Assembly (NCBI RefSeq): GCF_017565645.3
Contig: NZ_CP086136.1
Span: 1,364,001 to 1,428,000 of the forward strand
Reading direction: 5' to 3'
Source: Bradyrhizobium barranii subsp. barranii
GTDB lineage: Bacteria; Pseudomonadota; Alphaproteobacteria; Rhizobiales; Xanthobacteraceae
DNA: 64,000 bases
Positions 44,514-53,650 of the stretch are shown here, piece after piece; position 1 is the stretch's first letter, and the number at the start of each line of letters is the position of its first letter. The notes below the pieces were generated by a model. That model searched no databases. It was not told the origin of the DNA and saw nothing but the letters and a program-made list of their open reading frames with translations. The position numbers and the translations under genes were made by a program.

Positions 44514-44897
44514 TCACGCCTTGCCGTCGATCTCCGCGAACACCTCGCGCGCGATGCGAAAGCTGTCGACGGCGGCGGGCATGCCGCCATAGATCGCGAC
44601 CTGCATCAGGATTTCGCGGATCTCGTCGCGGGTGACGCCGTTGGTCAGCGCGCCCTTCAGATGCGCGCGAAACTCGTGCTGGCGGTTGAGGATCGCGATC
44701 ATGGCGATGTTGAGCATGCTGCGGGTCTTGCGCGGCAGTTCCTCGCGGCCCCACACGGTGCCCCAGCAATATTCGTTGAGCATCTCCTGGAACGGACGGT
44801 TGAAATCGTCGACGTTCTTCAGGGCATTGTTGACATAGGCCTCGCCCAGCACCGCTTTGCGGACTTCCAGGCCCTTGTCGTGCATCTTCTTGTCCAT
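44514..44897 (-). CDS. Carboxymuconolactone decarboxylase-family protein
   Basis: A 127-residue CMD-family protein resembling gamma-carboxymuconolactone decarboxylase (PcaC): MDKKMHDKGLEVRKAVLGEAYVN, FQEMLNEYCWGTVWGREELPRKTRSMLNIAMIAILNRQHEF and LMQVAIYGGMPAAVDSFRIAREVF. It lacks the CxxC of the AhpD subgroup, which favours the decarboxylase type. AGAGGGAA precedes the ATG at 44897. It lies just upstream of the dehydrogenase gene on the same strand. Without other pca genes nearby the substrate is open. Confidence 0.82.
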   Translation of the reverse strand: MDKKMHDKGLEVRKAVLGEAYVNNALKNVDDFNRPFQEMLNEYCWGTVWGREELPRKTRSMLNIAMIAILNRQHEFRAHLKGALTNGVTRDEIREILMQVAIYGGMPAAVDSFRIAREVFAEIDGKA

Positions 44898-45074
44898 GGC
44901 GTTCCCTCTATTTCCCTTGCGTTTCCCCGGGAATGGCGCGTGGAAATTACGGGGTTGCGCCCGGCCAGTCACGTCCTCGTGTTATGCGGGAAAAGGGGTC
45001 TCTCCCGTACCGGAACGGATGCCTCAGTGCTGCCGTTGTGATACGCTTCTCTACCGGGCAACCTGGAGAATTGA

Positions 45075-47192
45075 TTGAACGGCGTCACCCCCGACCCGTC
45101 AGACCCGATCCGCGATGGCGACGCTCTGTCGCGGTTGAAGCTGGCGCAGGCCCTCGATCGGGCTATTTATGCCATCGCGTGGGAACGTGCCTGGCCACAT
45201 CTGGCGCGGGTGCTGACTGTCGTCGGCCTGTTCCTGGTGGTGTCGTGGGCCGGCCTCTGGCTGGTGCTGCCGTCCGTCATCCGTGCCATCGGTCTCGTGG
45301 CTTTTGCCGGCATCGCAATCGCCGCTCTGGTCCCGCTGCTTCGTTTCCGCTGGCCGGGCCGCGACGAGGCTCTGAGCCGGCTCGACCGTGGCTCCGGTAT
45401 CCGTCACCGCCCGGCGACGACGCTGACGGACACGCTGAGCTCGAAAGACCCGGTCGCGCTGGCGCTGTGGCAGGCACAGCGCGAGCGCACGCTGGCTTCG
45501 CTCAAGCGCATCCGTGCCGGCTTGCCGCATCCGCGCCTCGCCCTGCACGATCCCTGGGCGCTGCGCGCGCTGGTCATGGTGATGCTGGTCGCGACCTTCT
45601 TCGCCGCCGGCGACGAGCGCGCGATGCGGTTAGGTGCCGCGTTCGACTGGAACGGCGTGCTGGCGCCGACCAACGTCCGCGTCGATGCCTGGATCACCCC
45701 GCCGCTCTACACCGGCAAGCCGCCGGTCATCCTGTCGGCCGCCAACAAGGAGGCCGCAGCGCTGCCTGCGAGCGGCCCACTCGCAGTTCCGGCCGGCTCG
45801 ACCCTGATCGTGCGCTCCTCCGGTAGCAGCCTCGATGTCGTCACCTCCGGCGGCCTCAAGGAGGTCGCGCCCACCGAGGCCGCGCCGAAGGGCACCAACG
45901 AGAAGCATTTTACCATCACCGGCGACGGCACCGCGCATGTCCGCGCGCCCTCCGGCCAGCCGCAATGGGCCTTCGCGGCGACGCCGGACCGCCCGCCGAC
46001 GATCGCGCTCGCCAAGGATCCCGAGCGTCAGGCCTACGGCGCGTTGCAGCTCTCCTACAAGATCGAGGACGATTACGGCGTCACGGGCGCCGCCGCGCAA
46101 TTCGTTCCGCGCGCAACCGAAGACAAGGACGGAACCAAGGACGCGGACGGCAAGGCCGCGCGGCCGCTGTTCCAGCCGCCGCAATTCGCGCTGACCCTGC
46201 CCAATGCGCGGACCCGCAACGGCGTCGGCCAGACCGTGAAGGACCTCAGCGAAGACCCTTATTCCGGTGCCGACGTGACGTTAACGCTCACCGCCAAGGA
46301 CGAGGCCGGCAACGAGGCGAAGAGCGAGCCCTTCAACATGCGCTTGCCGGGCCGGCTGTTCACCAAGCCGCTCGCCCGCGCGCTGATCGAGCAGCGCCGC
46401 ATCCTCGCGCTCGACGCCAACAAGAATTCCGATGTCTACGCCGCGCTCGACGCGCTGATGATCGCGCCCGAGATGTTCACGCCGGAAGCCGGGCAATATC
46501 TCGGTCTGCATAGCGTCGCACGCCAGCTCGAGGCGGCGCGCACCGACGATTCCCTGCGTGAGGTCGTGGCGAGCCTGTGGGCGCTTGCAGTGACGATCGA
46601 GGACGGCAACATCAGCGACGTCGCCAAGGCGTTGCGCGCGGCGCAGGACGCGCTCAAGCAGGCGCTTCAGCGCGGCGCCAGCGACGAAGAGCTCAAGAAG
46701 CTCATGGACAACCTGCGGACCGCGCTCGACAATTACATGCGCCAGTACGCGCAGCAGATGCGCAGCAATCCGCTGGCGCGGCCGGCCATCGGCCTCGACG
46801 ACCAGATGAAGCGCATCGAGCGGCTGATCCAGCGCGGCAATCGCGAAGCGGCGGCGCGCGAGCTGGACCGCCTGGCCCGCGCGCTGGAAAATCCTCCGGG
46901 GCCGCCCAGCGCCGAGCAGAAAGAGATGGACGAGATTGCGCGCGAGCTGAACGATCTGCTCCGGGAGCAGAATGCGCTTCGCGACGAAACCGACCGGCAG
47001 AGCAAGGACTCCAAGCGCGGCCAACGTACCAAGCCTCTGCCGCCCAAGGTCGCGGAGATCCTGCGCAAATCGAGAGAGCTGCGGCAGAAGACGCGCGGCG
47101 CGACCAGCGATCAGCTGGAGGACCTGGCAAGGCAGCAGGACGCCTTGCGCGAAGAGCTCAGGACCTGGCGTGAATCCCAGGGAGCGAGATAG
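45075..47192 (+). CDS. TIGR02302/DUF4175-family membrane protein, N-terminal part
   Basis: A 705-residue alphaproteobacterial membrane protein. Three hydrophobic segments lie in the first ~180 residues (about 46-66, 70-92, 158-176), followed by a large periplasmic part with WITPPLYTGKPPVIL and IEDDYGVTGAAA, then a charged helical region rich in Arg/Glu/Gln. It starts at TTG 45075 with TGGAGA 6-8 nt upstream. As I recall, family members are usually 800-900 residues and end in a conserved module that is missing here but encoded by the next ORF. The TAG at 47190 lies in frame with that ORF. Function unknown. Confidence 0.75.
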   Translation: MNGVTPDPSDPIRDGDALSRLKLAQALDRAIYAIAWERAWPHLARVLTVVGLFLVVSWAGLWLVLPSVIRAIGLVAFAGIAIAALVPLLRFRWPGRDEALSRLDRGSGIRHRPATTLTDTLSSKDPVALALWQAQRERTLASLKRIRAGLPHPRLALHDPWALRALVMVMLVATFFAAGDERAMRLGAAFDWNGVLAPTNVRVDAWITPPLYTGKPPVILSAANKEAAALPASGPLAVPAGSTLIVRSSGSSLDVVTSGGLKEVAPTEAAPKGTNEKHFTITGDGTAHVRAPSGQPQWAFAATPDRPPTIALAKDPERQAYGALQLSYKIEDDYGVTGAAAQFVPRATEDKDGTKDADGKAARPLFQPPQFALTLPNARTRNGVGQTVKDLSEDPYSGADVTLTLTAKDEAGNEAKSEPFNMRLPGRLFTKPLARALIEQRRILALDANKNSDVYAALDALMIAPEMFTPEAGQYLGLHSVARQLEAARTDDSLREVVASLWALAVTIEDGNISDVAKALRAAQDALKQALQRGASDEELKKLMDNLRTALDNYMRQYAQQMRSNPLARPAIGLDDQMKRIERLIQRGNREAAARELDRLARALENPPGPPSAEQKEMDEIARELNDLLREQNALRDETDRQSKDSKRGQRTKPLPPKVAEILRKSRELRQKTRGATSDQLEDLARQQDALREELRTWRESQGAR

Positions 47193-47195
47193 CTC

Positions 47196-48101
47196 ATGAA
47201 ACACACCTCAATCTGGCAGAACGGCAAGGTCACGCGCGGAAGGCTCGCCACGGCTTGTCTCGTGCTTATGCTGTCCTGTTCCACGGCTTCGATTGGCCTC
47301 GCCCAGTCGTCGCGCGCCGACCAGAAGAGTCTGGATGCACTGCTCGACAGCGCCGAGCGGTCGATGAAGCAATCCGCCGACAACCTGAAGGACAAGAACT
47401 CGGACGAGAGCATTGGCCAGCAGTCCCGGGCGATCCGGGACATGGAGAAATATCTCTATCCCGATCCGAACGATCCCTCGCCGTCGCGCGAAGGGTCGCA
47501 GGATACGCAGGGCCGGCAGGAGCAACTGAAGAAGCGGCTGGAGGCCCTCAAGAAGAAGCTCGCCGAGATGGGCTTGCAGCAGGATGGCCAGAAAGGCCAG
47601 CGCGGGCAGAAGCAGCCGGGGCAGCAGGGCCAACAAGGTCAGCAGGGCCAAGGTCAGGGTCAGGACGGCGACCAGGATGGCGATGACGGCTTCGACGCCG
47701 CCGAGAACGCCATGGGAGATGCCGGCAATCAGATCGGCGAGGGCGATGCCGACGGTGCGACGGCATCGCAGGGCAAGGCCATCGACGCCCTGCGCAAGGG
47801 CATGCAGGATCTCGCCGACGCGCTCGGCGGGCAGCAGAACGGCGAAGGCCAGGATCCGGGCGACGGTGACGGCCCCGGTCAGGCTGTCGGCCGCCAGCAG
47901 AGCGGCGGCGAACGGACCGACCCGCTGGGCCGGCCGCTGCGCGGCAAGGAATATAGCGACGACTATACGGTCAAGATTCCCGGCGAGATCGATGCCCAGC
48001 GCGCGCGCCGTATCCTCGAAGAGCTCCGCCGCCGGCTGAGCGATCCCGCGCGTCCGCAGATCGAGCTCGATTACCTCGAGCGTCTGCTGAAGGATTTTTG
48101 A
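47196..48101 (+). CDS. Exported protein carrying the TIGR02302 C-terminal module
   Basis: A 301-residue protein in the same frame as the preceding gene, starting 3 nt after its stop. Residues 1-36 form a Sec-type signal peptide (RLATACLVLMLSCSTASIGLAQ). A helical segment is followed by a Gly/Gln-rich linker (about 125-150) and then the module DPLGRPLRGKEYSDDYTVKIPGEIDAQRARRILEELRRR...LDYLERLLKDF, which I know as the C-terminus of TIGR02302 proteins. It probably works with the upstream membrane protein in the periplasm. Gene fission or a natural two-subunit form are both possible. Confidence 0.72.
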   Translation: MKHTSIWQNGKVTRGRLATACLVLMLSCSTASIGLAQSSRADQKSLDALLDSAERSMKQSADNLKDKNSDESIGQQSRAIRDMEKYLYPDPNDPSPSREGSQDTQGRQEQLKKRLEALKKKLAEMGLQQDGQKGQRGQKQPGQQGQQGQQGQGQGQDGDQDGDDGFDAAENAMGDAGNQIGEGDADGATASQGKAIDALRKGMQDLADALGGQQNGEGQDPGDGDGPGQAVGRQQSGGERTDPLGRPLRGKEYSDDYTVKIPGEIDAQRARRILEELRRRLSDPARPQIELDYLERLLKDF

Positions 48102-48117
48102 CGTCACACTCGGTGTC

Positions 48118-48158
48118 ATCGCCCGCCTAGTGCGCAATTGCGCACAGGGGCGGGCGAT
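48118..48158. repeat. Intergenic palindromic element, family D
   Basis: Nested dyad: ATCGCCCGCC (48118-48127) pairs with GGCGGGCGAT (48149-48158) around a perfect 16-bp palindrome GTGCGCAATTGCGCAC (48130-48145). Lies between the convergent TIGR02302-module gene and cpdR, where it may also act as a transcript end. Confidence 0.75.
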
Positions 48159-48255
48159 CCAGTATTCCAGAGACGGTTGTGATTGAACCGAGAGGCCGCG
48201 GCGTACTGGGTGCCCCGGTCAAGGCCGGGGCCTGACAGCGGAATACGCCGCGCCC

Positions 48256-48630
48256 CTACGCTTTCTTCGCTGCCAGCGCGTCGGCAACCGCCGTGCGGAT
48301 GTCGGCCACCGAGAACGGCTTGGTCACGACGTCATGCACCAGCGCATTCAAATTCGAGGCGCGCTCGCGCTGGTCGGCAAAGCCGGTCATCAGCAAAATG
48401 GTCAGGTCGGGGAAGTCGCGCGCGGCGGAGAGCGCCAGCGCGATGCCGTCCATCACCGGCATCTGGATGTCGGTGAGCAGGAGATCGAACGCGCCGTTCT
48501 CGCGGGTCAGGATTTCCAGCGCCTCGGCGCCGTCCTGCGCGGTGACGGTCTCGTGGCCGTCCATGGCGATGGCGCGCGCCACCAGCTGGCGCATCGAGTC
48601 CTCGTCGTCGGCGATCAGGATTTTCGGCAT
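48256..48630 (-). CDS. cpdR: CpdR-like single-domain response regulator
   Basis: A 124-residue stand-alone receiver. The acidic pocket DDED, phospho-acceptor Asp in LLLTDIQMPVMDGIAL, Thr in LLMTGFADQRERA and Lys in VTKPFSVADI are all present. The DQRERA-xxL..LVHDVVTKPF stretch is specific for CpdR, which in Caulobacter localises ClpXP and is dephosphorylated through CckA-ChpT to trigger CtrA proteolysis. No C-terminal Ala-Ala beyond AAKKA is needed to assign it. It stands alone without a partner kinase. Confidence 0.85.
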   Translation of the reverse strand: MPKILIADDEDSMRQLVARAIAMDGHETVTAQDGAEALEILTRENGAFDLLLTDIQMPVMDGIALALSAARDFPDLTILLMTGFADQRERASNLNALVHDVVTKPFSVADIRTAVADALAAKKA

Positions 48631-48689
48631 GAGACCAACCTTGAGACCAATCTTGGGACCAGCCTCCCGTGCGGGATATGCAAAATCGA

Positions 48690-49568
48690 TTATACGCTGC
48701 CGCCGGCAATGTCGCGCCGGTTGAAGAAGCGAACGTCGATATTGCGGCCCTCCGGCGGCGGCGAGGCCAGGCGCGACCGGAAGAAGGCGCGCTCACCTGG
48801 CTGCAGCACGGTCTGCTCCAGCACGGTGTTCCAGGCGTAGATTTCCGCTCCCTGCGCGTCGCGCACCGCAAAGCGCAGCCGCGGGATATCGAGCGGCTTC
48901 TTGCTTTGACCCACGATCACGCCCTCGATCACCAGCACCTGCTTACCGTCCACGGTCTCGCTGGAGAGCTTGACGTCCTTGAACGCCAGGCCGCGCAAAT
49001 TAACTTCGAGTCCGACCATCTTGTAGAACGCCGCCGTCTGCGGCAGCAGCCGGACCATGTCGCCGCGCCAGATGACCAGCGCCAGCACCAGCGCGCCCAT
49101 GGCGGCGCAGGCGGTCGGCAGACCGAAATGGGATTTTCGCGGAGCCTCGGTGGGGGCCTGGCGCCTCACCCGCGCCCCGCGGCGGCTGAACAGGCCGCGG
49201 AACCAGGACTGGTGCTGCGCGCCGGCGACGTCATCCTCGGCGGCGCGGGCCGCCGCTGACCATTCGTCCTCGGTCTCCTGGGCGTCCTCGGCCGGCCAGT
49301 CGCTGGCGATCGAGGGGCTGTCGACGACCGGCGTGTCGGCGGCGCCGTCGTCCCTGGCGTACGAGTTCCACTGCTCGGCGAGGTCGGACTGGTCGTCGGC
49401 CTGGCTGGCCGCCGCCATGGCCGGGACGGACGCCCCCTCGATGGCATCCTCGGCATAGGCGACCCAGGTCTCCTTGCAGCGGGAGCAGCGGACCGTTCGT
49501 CCGTTCGCCCCCAGGCTCGCGGGCTTGATGGCGTAGGATGTCGTACAATGGGGGCAGACGATATGCAT
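48690..49568 (-). CDS. MJ0042-type zinc-ribbon protein with DUF3426-like C-terminus
   Basis: A 292-residue protein. N-terminal zinc ribbon: CPHC and CSRC 20 residues apart (MHIVCPHCTTSYAIKPASLGANGRTVRCSRC). An acidic, low-complexity middle leads to one transmembrane helix (about residues 178-198, CAAMGALVLALVIW) and a C-terminal beta-rich domain of the DUF3426 type with VEGVIVGQSKKPLDIPRLRF. It is a cytoplasm-to-periplasm single-pass protein of unknown function. ATG 49568 is preferred over GTG 49574 from ribosome-site spacing. Divergent from ftsE. Confidence 0.8.
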   Translation of the reverse strand: MHIVCPHCTTSYAIKPASLGANGRTVRCSRCKETWVAYAEDAIEGASVPAMAAASQADDQSDLAEQWNSYARDDGAADTPVVDSPSIASDWPAEDAQETEDEWSAAARAAEDDVAGAQHQSWFRGLFSRRGARVRRQAPTEAPRKSHFGLPTACAAMGALVLALVIWRGDMVRLLPQTAAFYKMVGLEVNLRGLAFKDVKLSSETVDGKQVLVIEGVIVGQSKKPLDIPRLRFAVRDAQGAEIYAWNTVLEQTVLQPGERAFFRSRLASPPPEGRNIDVRFFNRRDIAGGSV

Positions 49569-49749
49569 GGACACGAGCCTTGATGCACGGACTGGTCTTG
49601 ACGATGCTCCGGTCGCGGAGAGCCGGGCACCCCAGATGCTACAGAGCGACCGTTAACGAACCGGAAACCATAACGGTCGCAAAACCCGTTGATCGCGTGT
49701 GGCGGAGCGCAGCAGCGCCGCCCGCGCCCCCTCTCGAACGGAGCTGAGC

Positions 49750-50409
49750 TTGGTTCGGTTCGAAAATGTCGGATTGCGTTACGGACTGGGGCCGGAGATT
49801 CTGCGCGACCTCAGTTTCGAGATTCCGGCGCATTCCTTCCAGTTCCTCACCGGCCCGTCCGGCGCCGGCAAGACCTCGCTGCTGCGTCTGTTGTTCCTGT
49901 CGCACCGGCCGACGCGCGGTCTCGTCAACCTGTTCGGCCACGACATCTCGCAGCTCGGCAAGGACGAGATCGCGGATTTGCGCAAGCGCATCGGCATCGT
50001 GCTCCAGGACTTCCGCCTGCTCGACCACATGACGACCTATGAGAACGTCGCCTTGCCGTTCCGCGTCATGGGCCGCAGCGAGTCGAGCTACCGCAAGGAG
50101 GTGATCGACCTGTTGCGCTGGGTCGGCCTCGGTGACCGCATGGACGCGCTGCCGCCGATCCTGTCCGGCGGCGAGAAGCAGCGCGCCGCGATCGCGCGCG
50201 CCGTGATCTCGCGGCCGCAGCTCCTGCTCGCCGACGAGCCGACCGGCAGCGTCGATCCGACGCTCGGGCGCCGGCTGCTGCGGTTGTTCATCGAGCTCAA
50301 CAAATCGGGCACCGCCGTCATCATCGCCACCCACGATATCGGCCTGATGGACCAGTACGAGGCGCGACGCTTCGTGCTGCACCAGGGGCGGCTGCACGTC
50401 TATGAGTAG
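49750..50409 (+). CDS. ftsE: Cell division ATP-binding protein FtsE
   Basis: A 219-residue ABC-type ATPase that, with FtsX, controls cell-wall amidases or hydrolases at the septum. Walker A GPSGAGKTS, Q-loop VLQDFRLLDHMT (the DFRLL is typical of FtsE), signature LSGGEKQR, Walker B LLLADEPTGSVD and H-loop ATHD are intact. The start is TTG 49750 with GGAG 8 nt upstream, giving the family's usual length. It overlaps ftsX by 8 nt. Confidence 0.92.
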   Translation: MVRFENVGLRYGLGPEILRDLSFEIPAHSFQFLTGPSGAGKTSLLRLLFLSHRPTRGLVNLFGHDISQLGKDEIADLRKRIGIVLQDFRLLDHMTTYENVALPFRVMGRSESSYRKEVIDLLRWVGLGDRMDALPPILSGGEKQRAAIARAVISRPQLLLADEPTGSVDPTLGRRLLRLFIELNKSGTAVIIATHDIGLMDQYEARRFVLHQGRLHVYE

Positions 50410-51370
50410 GCCCGACGACCGCGGCGTGCTGGTAGATCTCGGACAGGAGCGTCCGCAGCTTCCGCCCAAGGCGCGCAACATGTCCCCGATCGTGCCGCGC
50501 GCCTCGATCCACGGCCGCGCGCTGGTTGCCGTCGTCGCCATCATGACCTTCCTCGCCTCGATGACCACGGGCACGGTGCTGCTCGTCAGTGCCTCCGCCG
50601 CGGAATGGCAGTCGGACGTTGCAAGCGAAATCACCATCCAGGTCCGCCCGCAGACCGGCCGCGATCTCGATCGCGACACGGCGGCAGTGACGGAGGCCAT
50701 CCGCGCGCAGGCCGGCATCATCGAGGTCAAGCCGTTCACCAAGGACGAGAGCGGCAAGCTGCTCGAGCCCTGGCTCGGCACCGGCCTGTCGATGGATGAT
50801 TTGCCGGTGCCGCGCATGATCATCGCGCGCGTGCAGCCCGGCACGCCGCTCGATCTCGGCGCCTTGCGCGCGCGCGTGACCCAGGCCGCACCAAGCGCCA
50901 GCGTCGACGATCACCGCGCCTGGATCGAGCGGATGCGCTCGATGACCAACGCCACCGTGCTCGCCGGCATCGGCATCCTCGCACTCGTCATCATCGCGAC
51001 CATCATCTCGGTCTCGTTCGCGACCCGCGGCGCCATGGCGGCGAACCAACCGATCGTCGAGGTCCTGCATTTCGTCGGTGCCGGCGACCGTTACATCGCC
51101 AACCGCTTCCTACGTCACTTCCTCAGGCTGGGCCTGGAGGGCGGCGTGATCGGCGGCGGCGCCGCCATGCTGGTGTTCGGCTTCTCCGAGTCGATCGCCG
51201 GCTGGTTTTCCGGCACCCCCGTCGGCGACCAGTTCGCAGCCCTGCTCGGCACCTTCTCGCTGCGGCCGTCGGGCTACATCGTGCTCGCGGTGCAGGCGGT
51301 GCTGATCGGCGCCATCACCGCGGTAGCCTCGCGCCAGACCCTGTTCGCGACGCTGAATGACGTCGATTGA
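50402..51370 (+). CDS. ftsX: Cell division protein FtsX
   Basis: A 322-residue permease-like membrane protein, partner of FtsE. One transmembrane helix near residues 40-62, a periplasmic domain (about 65-190, including IEVKPFTKDESGKLLEPWLG), then three more helices at about 195-217, 243-268 and 293-313. The 8-nt overlap with ftsE suggests coupled translation. Confidence 0.92.
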   Translation: MSRPDDRGVLVDLGQERPQLPPKARNMSPIVPRASIHGRALVAVVAIMTFLASMTTGTVLLVSASAAEWQSDVASEITIQVRPQTGRDLDRDTAAVTEAIRAQAGIIEVKPFTKDESGKLLEPWLGTGLSMDDLPVPRMIIARVQPGTPLDLGALRARVTQAAPSASVDDHRAWIERMRSMTNATVLAGIGILALVIIATIISVSFATRGAMAANQPIVEVLHFVGAGDRYIANRFLRHFLRLGLEGGVIGGGAAMLVFGFSESIAGWFSGTPVGDQFAALLGTFSLRPSGYIVLAVQAVLIGAITAVASRQTLFATLNDVD

Positions 51371-51442
51371 GCTCGATAAACCGGACTCCACTTCGCCTCA
51401 AAACGTCCTAAAATCATCCGGGGAAGGGATCACCGACATCAT

Positions 51443-52147
51443 ATGACCGCGCCGACCGACGATCGATCGCCGAAATTGCCGCGCGGCTGGCTGCGCGCGG
51501 CATTGGTATCGACGATCGCGTTCGTCTTCGTCGGCGCGGCGGCGGGCTTCATCGCCTTCCTGGCGCAATTGCGCGGCGCTGAGATCGCGCCGGACCGCAA
51601 GGCGGACGGCATCGTGGTCCTGACCGGCGGCTCCTCGCGGGTGTCGGATGCGATGGAGCTCCTGGCGGCCGGCTACGGCAAGCGGCTCCTGATCTCCGGC
51701 GTGCACCCGACCTCGACGGCGAGCGACATCTCCCGGACGCTGCCGGAGAACCAGTCCTTCATGCATTGCTGTGTCGATCTCGACCGCACCGCGGTCTCGA
51801 CCCGCGGCAACGCGGCGGAAGCGCGGCGCTGGGCCGAGGGGCGCGGCTTCAGATCGCTGATCGTCGTCACCTCGAACTATCACATGCCGCGCGCGCTGGT
51901 GGAGTTCTCGCATGCGATGCCGGAAACCACGCTGATCCCGTTCGCGGTGGTCGGCGAAAAATGGCGTGAGGAGCCGTGGTGGACCTCGGCCTCCACCTTG
52001 CGGCTGCTCCTGTCCGAATACGTCAAATACATCGCCGCCGAGCTGAGGGTGCGGCTGGAGGATTTCGGGATTGACCTTTCCCCCGAGATGTCGGAGCAGC
52101 CTGCTGGCGTGGCGCCGAAGCGGCCCGCCACGGCACAGGCCAATTGA
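51443..52147 (+). CDS. YdcF/DUF218-family protein (ElyC/SanA-like)
   Basis: A 234-residue protein with an N-terminal transmembrane helix (about residues 18-42) and a periplasmic DUF218 domain: DGIVVLTGGSSRVSDAMELLAAGYGKRLLISG, ENQSFMHCCVDLDRTAVSTRGNAAEARRWA and VVTSNYHMPRALVEF. Members such as ElyC and SanA are linked to envelope integrity. Between ftsX and plsC on the same strand, so it probably belongs to an envelope-related transcription unit. Confidence 0.88.
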   Translation: MTAPTDDRSPKLPRGWLRAALVSTIAFVFVGAAAGFIAFLAQLRGAEIAPDRKADGIVVLTGGSSRVSDAMELLAAGYGKRLLISGVHPTSTASDISRTLPENQSFMHCCVDLDRTAVSTRGNAAEARRWAEGRGFRSLIVVTSNYHMPRALVEFSHAMPETTLIPFAVVGEKWREEPWWTSASTLRLLLSEYVKYIAAELRVRLEDFGIDLSPEMSEQPAGVAPKRPATAQAN

Positions 52148-52158
52148 TCGGACCATCG

Positions 52159-52932
52159 ATGTTTTTGATTTTCCTGCGCTCGCTCCTGTTCAACGTGCTG
52201 TTCTACGCCGTGCTGGTGTGCCTCGTGATCGTGGCGCTGCCGACCTTCGCATTGCCGCCGCGCGCCATGCTGACGGTTGCGCAATGGTGGGCGAAGGCGA
52301 CGCTGTTCCTGATGCGCGTGATCTGCAACATCAAGGTTGAATTCCGTGGGTTGGAGAAGATTCCGGCAGGGCCGCTGGTGATCGCGGCGAAGCATCAGTC
52401 GTTCTGGGAGACGTTCGTGCTGCCGGGCTTCTTCAACCGTCCGATCTTCATCCTCAAGCGCCAGCTCATGCAGATCCCGGTGTTCGGCCAGTTCCTGGTC
52501 AAGACCGGAATGATCGCGATCGACCGCAAGGCCGGCGTGAAGGCGCTGCTGGACATGACGCGGCGGGCGCGCGACGCGGTGCGCGCAGGCGGGCAGCTCG
52601 TGATCTTTCCGGAAGGCACACGCCGGGCGCCCGGCGCCGCGCCCGATTACAAGACCGGCTTTGCGCAGATCTATTCGTCCTGCGGCGTGCGGTGCCTGCC
52701 GATCGCGCTCAATTCCGGCCTGTTCTGGCCGCGCCGCACCTTCATGCGCTATCCCGGCACGCTGGTGGTCGAGTTCCTCGATCCGCTGCCATCAGGCCTG
52801 CCGAAAGACGAGTTTCTCTCGCGCGTGCAAACCGCCATCGAAGACGCGACCGGCCGCCTCGTCGAAGCGGGCCGGAAAGAGCAGGAGCAGTTGATCGGCT
52901 CGTCGCCGAGCTACGCGCCGTCGCAGAGCTAG
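52159..52932 (+). CDS. plsC: 1-acyl-sn-glycerol-3-phosphate acyltransferase
   Basis: A 257-residue membrane-associated acyltransferase that makes phosphatidic acid. N-terminal transmembrane helix (FLRSLLFNVLFYAVLVCLVIVAL). Motif I reads KHQSFWET, with Glu where the classic NHxxxxD has Asp, a variant I associate with alphaproteobacterial members. Motif III is FPEGTRRAPG and motif IV lies near LPIALNSGLFWPRR. Start at ATG 52159; a TTG at 52144 overlapping the previous stop is also possible. Confidence 0.87.
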   Translation: MFLIFLRSLLFNVLFYAVLVCLVIVALPTFALPPRAMLTVAQWWAKATLFLMRVICNIKVEFRGLEKIPAGPLVIAAKHQSFWETFVLPGFFNRPIFILKRQLMQIPVFGQFLVKTGMIAIDRKAGVKALLDMTRRARDAVRAGGQLVIFPEGTRRAPGAAPDYKTGFAQIYSSCGVRCLPIALNSGLFWPRRTFMRYPGTLVVEFLDPLPSGLPKDEFLSRVQTAIEDATGRLVEAGRKEQEQLIGSSPSYAPSQS

Positions 52933-53540
52933 CGGTTCTCTCGATCTTCGGCGGGAGCCGGCGCGTGCAGGGAATGCGCATCACCATGCAGCATGGTCGC
53001 GAGCTGATGCAATTGCGTGTCGCGAAAACCTTCGGCCTCGATCGCCTTCACCGTTGCCGTCACGTAGTCGCGGTTGGCGCCGGACTGGCCATGACCCTGG
53101 ACGACATGGCGATGCTGGTCGGCGAGCGACAGCCGGCCGGCATACTGGACATGGCCGCGGTCGACGACATAGGCGAGCGCGGAGACGCGCTGTCGCGCAT
53201 CGTTCTCAAGCCACACCGAGCGCATCACCTCGCGATAGACGGACGTGACCTGCTCGCGCGCCCGCAGATAGGCGACGACGTCGGCGCGGTCCTTCTCGGC
53301 GACGCGAAAAGCAATGCCGCGGCAGGCGCCGCCGCGGTCGAGCCCGAGCACCAGGCCAGGCTGCTCCGGCGTGCCGCGATGCACGAAGGAATAGACGCAG
53401 AGCGCGCGGTGCTCGCCGACCAGCCGCGCCGGGACGCGTTCCCGGAAGTCGAAGCCCGGCCGCCACATCAGCGAGCCATAGCCGAACACCCAGAGGTCGC
53501 CCTTGGCTGTGGTGACGGAGGGGAGGGTGATTTCCGACAT
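52929..53540 (-). CDS. Gamma-glutamylcyclotransferase (ChaC-like)
   Basis: A 203-residue enzyme of the GGCT fold that releases 5-oxoproline from glutathione or gamma-glutamyl peptides. The substrate-binding loop is WVFGYGSLMWRPGF, and the catalytic Glu is in YLRAREQVTSVYRE. ATG 53540 gives the usual length, though no strong ribosome site is seen and the frame is open upstream to 53639. Its end overlaps the convergent plsC gene by 4 nt. Confidence 0.87.
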   Translation of the reverse strand: MSEITLPSVTTAKGDLWVFGYGSLMWRPGFDFRERVPARLVGEHRALCVYSFVHRGTPEQPGLVLGLDRGGACRGIAFRVAEKDRADVVAYLRAREQVTSVYREVMRSVWLENDARQRVSALAYVVDRGHVQYAGRLSLADQHRHVVQGHGQSGANRDYVTATVKAIEAEGFRDTQLHQLATMLHGDAHSLHAPAPAEDRENR

Positions 53541-53650
53541 TTCGGGCACGGCTACCAGAACGACGGCCCCAAGCGAAGCGAATTCTCGGCCTTTCGGCGC
53601 GGCCGAACCCCGCTTACATTTGACAAAATCTGGGGTCAAAGGGTCGCCGC

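Noticed and set aside
45075..48101. Stop-codon read-through joining the two TIGR02302 ORFs as the normal product
   Set aside because: The second ORF starts with a signal peptide, which would be odd inside a fused protein; kept only as a minor possibility.
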